Source: Candidatus Taylorbacteria bacterium RIFCSPLOWO2_01_FULL_45_15b (GTDB lineage Bacteria > Patescibacteriota > Minisyncoccia > Phycocordibacterales > 01-FULL-45-15b). Taken from it: a DNA stretch of 24,517 nt. Positions 23,301-24,517 of this stretch are shown here, piece after piece; position 1 is the first letter of the stretch, and each line of letters opens with the position of its first letter. The position numbers were made by a program, and so were the translations under genes. The stretch is from contig MHRX01000036.1 in assembly GCA_001822655.1 (NCBI GenBank), positions 47,613 to 72,129 on the forward strand, in the 5' to 3' direction. The notes under the pieces are model-generated. The model worked only from the letters and a program-made list of their open reading frames with translations, was not told the origin of the DNA and ran no database searches.

Positions 23301-23593
23301 ATAATATTTTTCGCCAAAAGGACGATGCGGCGTCGCTTATTATCGACCCCGCTTTGCATATCGAATCGGGTCCTGACGGCCATATATCCATCAATTCCGA
23401 TGATGGGCTTGATATTTTCTTTTTTGCATTCTTTATAAAATTCAATTGCGCCATACAGATTGCCCGCGTCCGTGAGTGCGAGCGCGTCCATCTTTTGTTT
23501 CTTGGCCGCCTCGATTAGGTCGGGTATCTTGGGAACCGCCTGTAGCAGTGAATAGTGGCTGTGCGCGTGGAGATGCGTAAATCGTTGAGACAT
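20390..23593 (-). CDS. dnaE: DNA polymerase III alpha subunit
   Basis: Replicative C-family DNA polymerase, 1067 residues against about 1160 in E. coli. N-terminal PHP domain (HLHAHSHYSLLQ, then LTDAGNLYGAIEFY). The palm carries catalytic aspartates in PDIDMDYADNRRDEVI and in LLKFDFLGIKNL. Also seen are RGSVAGSMVTYLAGIT, ISVHAAGVVISP, ALYRPGPMESIPSYI and YQDDVLMISIKLGGFSW. Helix-hairpin-helix region about 850-890, a clamp-binding motif QNSLF at 917-921, and a C-terminal OB fold ending at the stop, so the tau-binding tail is missing or minimal. The PHP motif reads LTDAGN where active PHP domains usually have LTDHGN, so metal-dependent exonuclease activity there is doubtful. It is divergent from rnhB across a shared symmetric promoter. 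Confidence 0.96.
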   Translation of the reverse strand: MSQRFTHLHAHSHYSLLQAVPKIPDLIEAAKKQKMDALALTDAGNLYGAIEFYKECKKENIKPIIGIDGYMAVRTRFDMQSGVDNKRRRIVLLAKNIIGYRNLLKLVTSAHLEGFYYKPRFDWDLLNRHSGGLIAIIPATTSDVSAHLRNGDTERSTATAKKYLDIFGNDNVYFEISHHPEIEGHSALVEKIRLIAKQTGSSTVAAQEIYYISEGDRRARETLMSVQQNADFAERSFDGGEPDFSFRSEKDMLNFFRNDPQSLQNTEKIRDACDVELELGKWVFPNFIVESGRTYNDELRHIVYQGIAKRGLSQNDEITTRIEYELNIIFAKGYSPYFLVVGDLLRFAHENNILTTIRGSVAGSMVTYLAGITNVNPLEYKLPFERFLNPERPSAPDIDMDYADNRRDEVIEYAKRKYGHDKVAQIGTFGTMMARGAVRDVARALGYPYATGDRIAKLIPMGSQGFPMTLERAFEIVPELKEMYKKEEEAKDVIDMAKKIEGCARHISVHAAGVVISPTPLTDFVPLQHDTKGEAKIITQYDMHAIEDAGLLKFDFLGIKNLSILADAVATVKSVYGITVDIENINVDDKKTFDLLARGETGGLFQLNGSGMTNYLKQLKPTSIFDINAMVALYRPGPMESIPSYIERKHNPRLVTFLDPRMKEILFASYGVITYQDDVLMISIKLGGFSWLEADKLRKAMGKKIPAEMEAQKEKLLTGLQKNGMPGEKAKTLWKLIEPFAAYGFGKAHAASYGRVAYQTAYMKANFPAVYMASVLTADAGDVEKVGEIIAECKRMGIPVLPPDINESYSGFTAIVDQKSADGTGVGDTIRFGLTSIKNFGEGIANSIIAERQKRGKFTSISNFLERIDDKNLNKKSLESLIKCGALDSLGTRGTLLHNLDSLLGYNKESRQTNGNQNSLFGLMVDSSSVPTLRLESVPEASIENRLSWEKELLGLYVSGHPLDRIRDQIEKNGMSIAKARAELKEGAAVVLPGIIEEVRELLTKKGERMMFVKLADYTGNIEAVIFPRVFEESKSLLRADNCVAIKGRMSNRNGTQSIIVDKMKQL

Positions 23594-23614
23594 AGCGTAT
23601 ATATGAATTATAAT
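23585..23614 (+). promoter_or_regulatory. rnhB promoter with symmetric -10 shared with dnaE
   Basis: Plus strand: TTGAGA (23585-23590), 18 bases, TATAAT (23609-23614). The 8-base palindrome ATTATAAT (23607-23614) also gives a perfect TATAAT on the minus strand (23612-23607), placed 13 bases before the dnaE ATG. One element could therefore fire both ways, with a very short dnaE leader. Only the rnhB direction has a good -35. Confidence 0.65.
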
Positions 23615-23634
23615 GCATTCGAGGAGCTAAGAGA

Positions 23635-24270
23635 ATGTCGTCCAAGAATAATAAAAAATCAGTAATACCAATGTTCCGTCATTGGCGCATAGGCGTTGAC
23701 GAAGTTGGCAGAGGGGCTCTCGCGGGGCCTCTTGTCGTTGGAATGTTTGTGCTGTACAAAAAAATCAAGCACCCGCTTTTTTCATCATTTAAGGATTCAA
23801 AAAAAACATCAAAAAAGGAGAGGGTGCGGCTTTATGAGTTGTTTGTGAAATGGAGACATGATGGTCTTGCGGACTTTGCAACTGCTCGCATCTCACCAAA
23901 ATTAATCGACAAAACAGGCCTCTCGACCTGTGGACGAATTGCCGTCCACAGGTTATGCAAAAGAATGTCTCTGCCAGCGAAGAGCCGGATTCTGCTCGAT
24001 GCTGGGCTTGAAGCACCGGCCTCATACGTGCTTCAGAAATCAATTGTCCGCGGGGATGAGACAATTGCGGAAATTGCGTTCGCATCAATCGTCGCAAAAG
24101 TTACTCGAGACCGCGAGATGCAGAGAACCCACAGATTATTTCCGCAGTATCATTTTGCCGACAATGTCGGCTATGGAACGCTTGCCCACAGAAAAGCAGT
24201 CGCGGCCTTCGGTGTTTGTCCGATACATCGACGTACTTTTCTTAGAGCGTATCTCCAATCTAATTCCTAA
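23635..24270 (+). CDS. rnhB: Ribonuclease HII
   Basis: Removes RNA from RNA-DNA hybrids and starts ribonucleotide excision. 211 residues. Catalytic residues are readable: Asp22 and Glu23 in GVDEVGRGALAGPLVV, Asp122 in LLDAGLEAP and Asp141 in VRGDETIAEIAFASIVAKV. DSKKTSKKER matches the DSKKL(S/T) motif, and GYGTLAHRKAVAAFGVCPIHR is the C-terminal signature. The start has one of the few clear Shine-Dalgarno sites in the window, GAGGAG eight bases before the ATG. No T-tract terminator follows; the nearest hairpin is the palindromic repeat at 24443. Confidence 0.95.
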   Translation: MSSKNNKKSVIPMFRHWRIGVDEVGRGALAGPLVVGMFVLYKKIKHPLFSSFKDSKKTSKKERVRLYELFVKWRHDGLADFATARISPKLIDKTGLSTCGRIAVHRLCKRMSLPAKSRILLDAGLEAPASYVLQKSIVRGDETIAEIAFASIVAKVTRDREMQRTHRLFPQYHFADNVGYGTLAHRKAVAAFGVCPIHRRTFLRAYLQSNS

Positions 24271-24442
24271 CCAGACATATTCAAGAATTGAACTCTGATT
24301 AACAGGGGTCATCTCCTCGGCTCGCGCCTTAGCGGGGACTGGCGACCTGTAAGACAACAAATACTATCCATCTTTACTCCACCACCTTGTTACCTTGTTG
24401 CAAGTATCGAAGTATCGGAAGTATCGGGAAATTCTTGACACT
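24271..24442. other. Intergenic region with possible stem structure, no gene
   Basis: No credible coding frame. Nested complementary segments lie at 24299-24355 (ACAGG with CCTGT, CTCC with GGGG, GGCT with AGC) and a short TTCAA/TTGAA hairpin at about 24280-24293. They may be chance. Short tandem repeats follow at 24402. Confidence 0.3.
24402..24427. repeat. Short tandem repeat (AAGTATCG x3)
   Basis: Three consecutive 8-9 base units of AAGTATCG(G), preceded by an imperfect CCTTGTTA/CCTTGTTG duplication, just before palindromic copy 5. Confidence 0.7.
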
Positions 24443-24482
24443 CAACTACACTATATTCGCCATGGCGAAGATAGTGTAGTTG
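24443..24482. repeat. Palindromic intergenic repeat, copy 5 (CGCCATGGCG core)
   Basis: Left arm CAACTACACTATATTCGC, CATG centre, then an 18-base right arm complementary except one base. The pairing extends three more bases past a bulge. It lies 172 bases after rnhB. Confidence 0.85.
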
Positions 24483-24492
24483 GTGAATCTTT

Positions 24493-24517
24493 GTAAAGCG
24501 TAAAGTGTAAAGTGTAA
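24493..24517. repeat. Heptamer tandem repeat (GTAAAGT) at the window end
   Basis: GTAAAGC, GTAAAGT, GTAAAGT and a cut GTAA run to the last base, so the array may continue outside the window. Confidence 0.75.

Noticed and set aside
24299..24355. tRNA-like or riboswitch structure after rnhB
   Set aside because: No T-arm GTTCRA signature, no acceptor pairing with CCA, and stems are short with mismatches; left only as a low-confidence note.

Overview
The window looks like chromosomal DNA from a Candidate Phyla Radiation (Patescibacteria) bacterium, most likely of the Parcubacteria group. This is inferred from the proteins. Several housekeeping enzymes are clearly recognisable but trimmed: PheT has no tRNA-binding OB domain and ThrRS has no TGS domain. 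There is a membrane-anchored Clp-type ATPase, and a sortase beside large cysteine-bearing repeat proteins. Few genes have a strong Shine-Dalgarno, and some promoters sit so close to the ATG that leaderless mRNAs are likely. No rRNA, tRNA, CRISPR array or insertion sequence was seen.

Layout. Bases 1-2744 hold pheS (5' end cut by the window) and pheT, read rightward. A convergent gap with two palindromic repeats and a terminator follows, then an unknown two-helix membrane protein on the minus strand (2951-3574). Next is gyrB (3822-5906, plus). From 6145 to 9799 there is a leftward accessory block. It holds a probable heme-oxygenase-like diiron protein, a small single-helix protein whose frame runs through a terminator, a remnant of a CARDB-type surface-protein tail, an unknown 358-residue protein, and an anchored surface protein with a Pro-Thr linker. 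Divergent from the last is a rightward pair: a sortase (10014-10694) and a 1141-residue surface protein (10719-14144) with three 226-residue repeats and a VPYTG motif. Leftward again are a small membrane protein plus a Clp ATPase with a degenerate first AAA domain (14625-17505), and thrS (17601-19370). An unknown rightward gene (19539-20027) with its own UUCG-loop terminator follows. dnaE (20390-23593, minus) and rnhB (23635-24270, plus) diverge from one symmetric promoter.

How the parts fit. pheST, thrS, gyrB, dnaE and rnhB are information-processing genes. The sortase, the repeat protein and the divergent anchored protein form a plausible cell-surface module.

Most interesting signal. Five intergenic palindromes (2766, 2840, 14229, 20189, 24443) share the core CGCYATRGCG. 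Their arms differ in sequence between copies but stay self-complementary. Four lie in gaps between convergent genes and the fifth lies 3' of rnhB. This suggests a dispersed hairpin family kept for its structure rather than its sequence.
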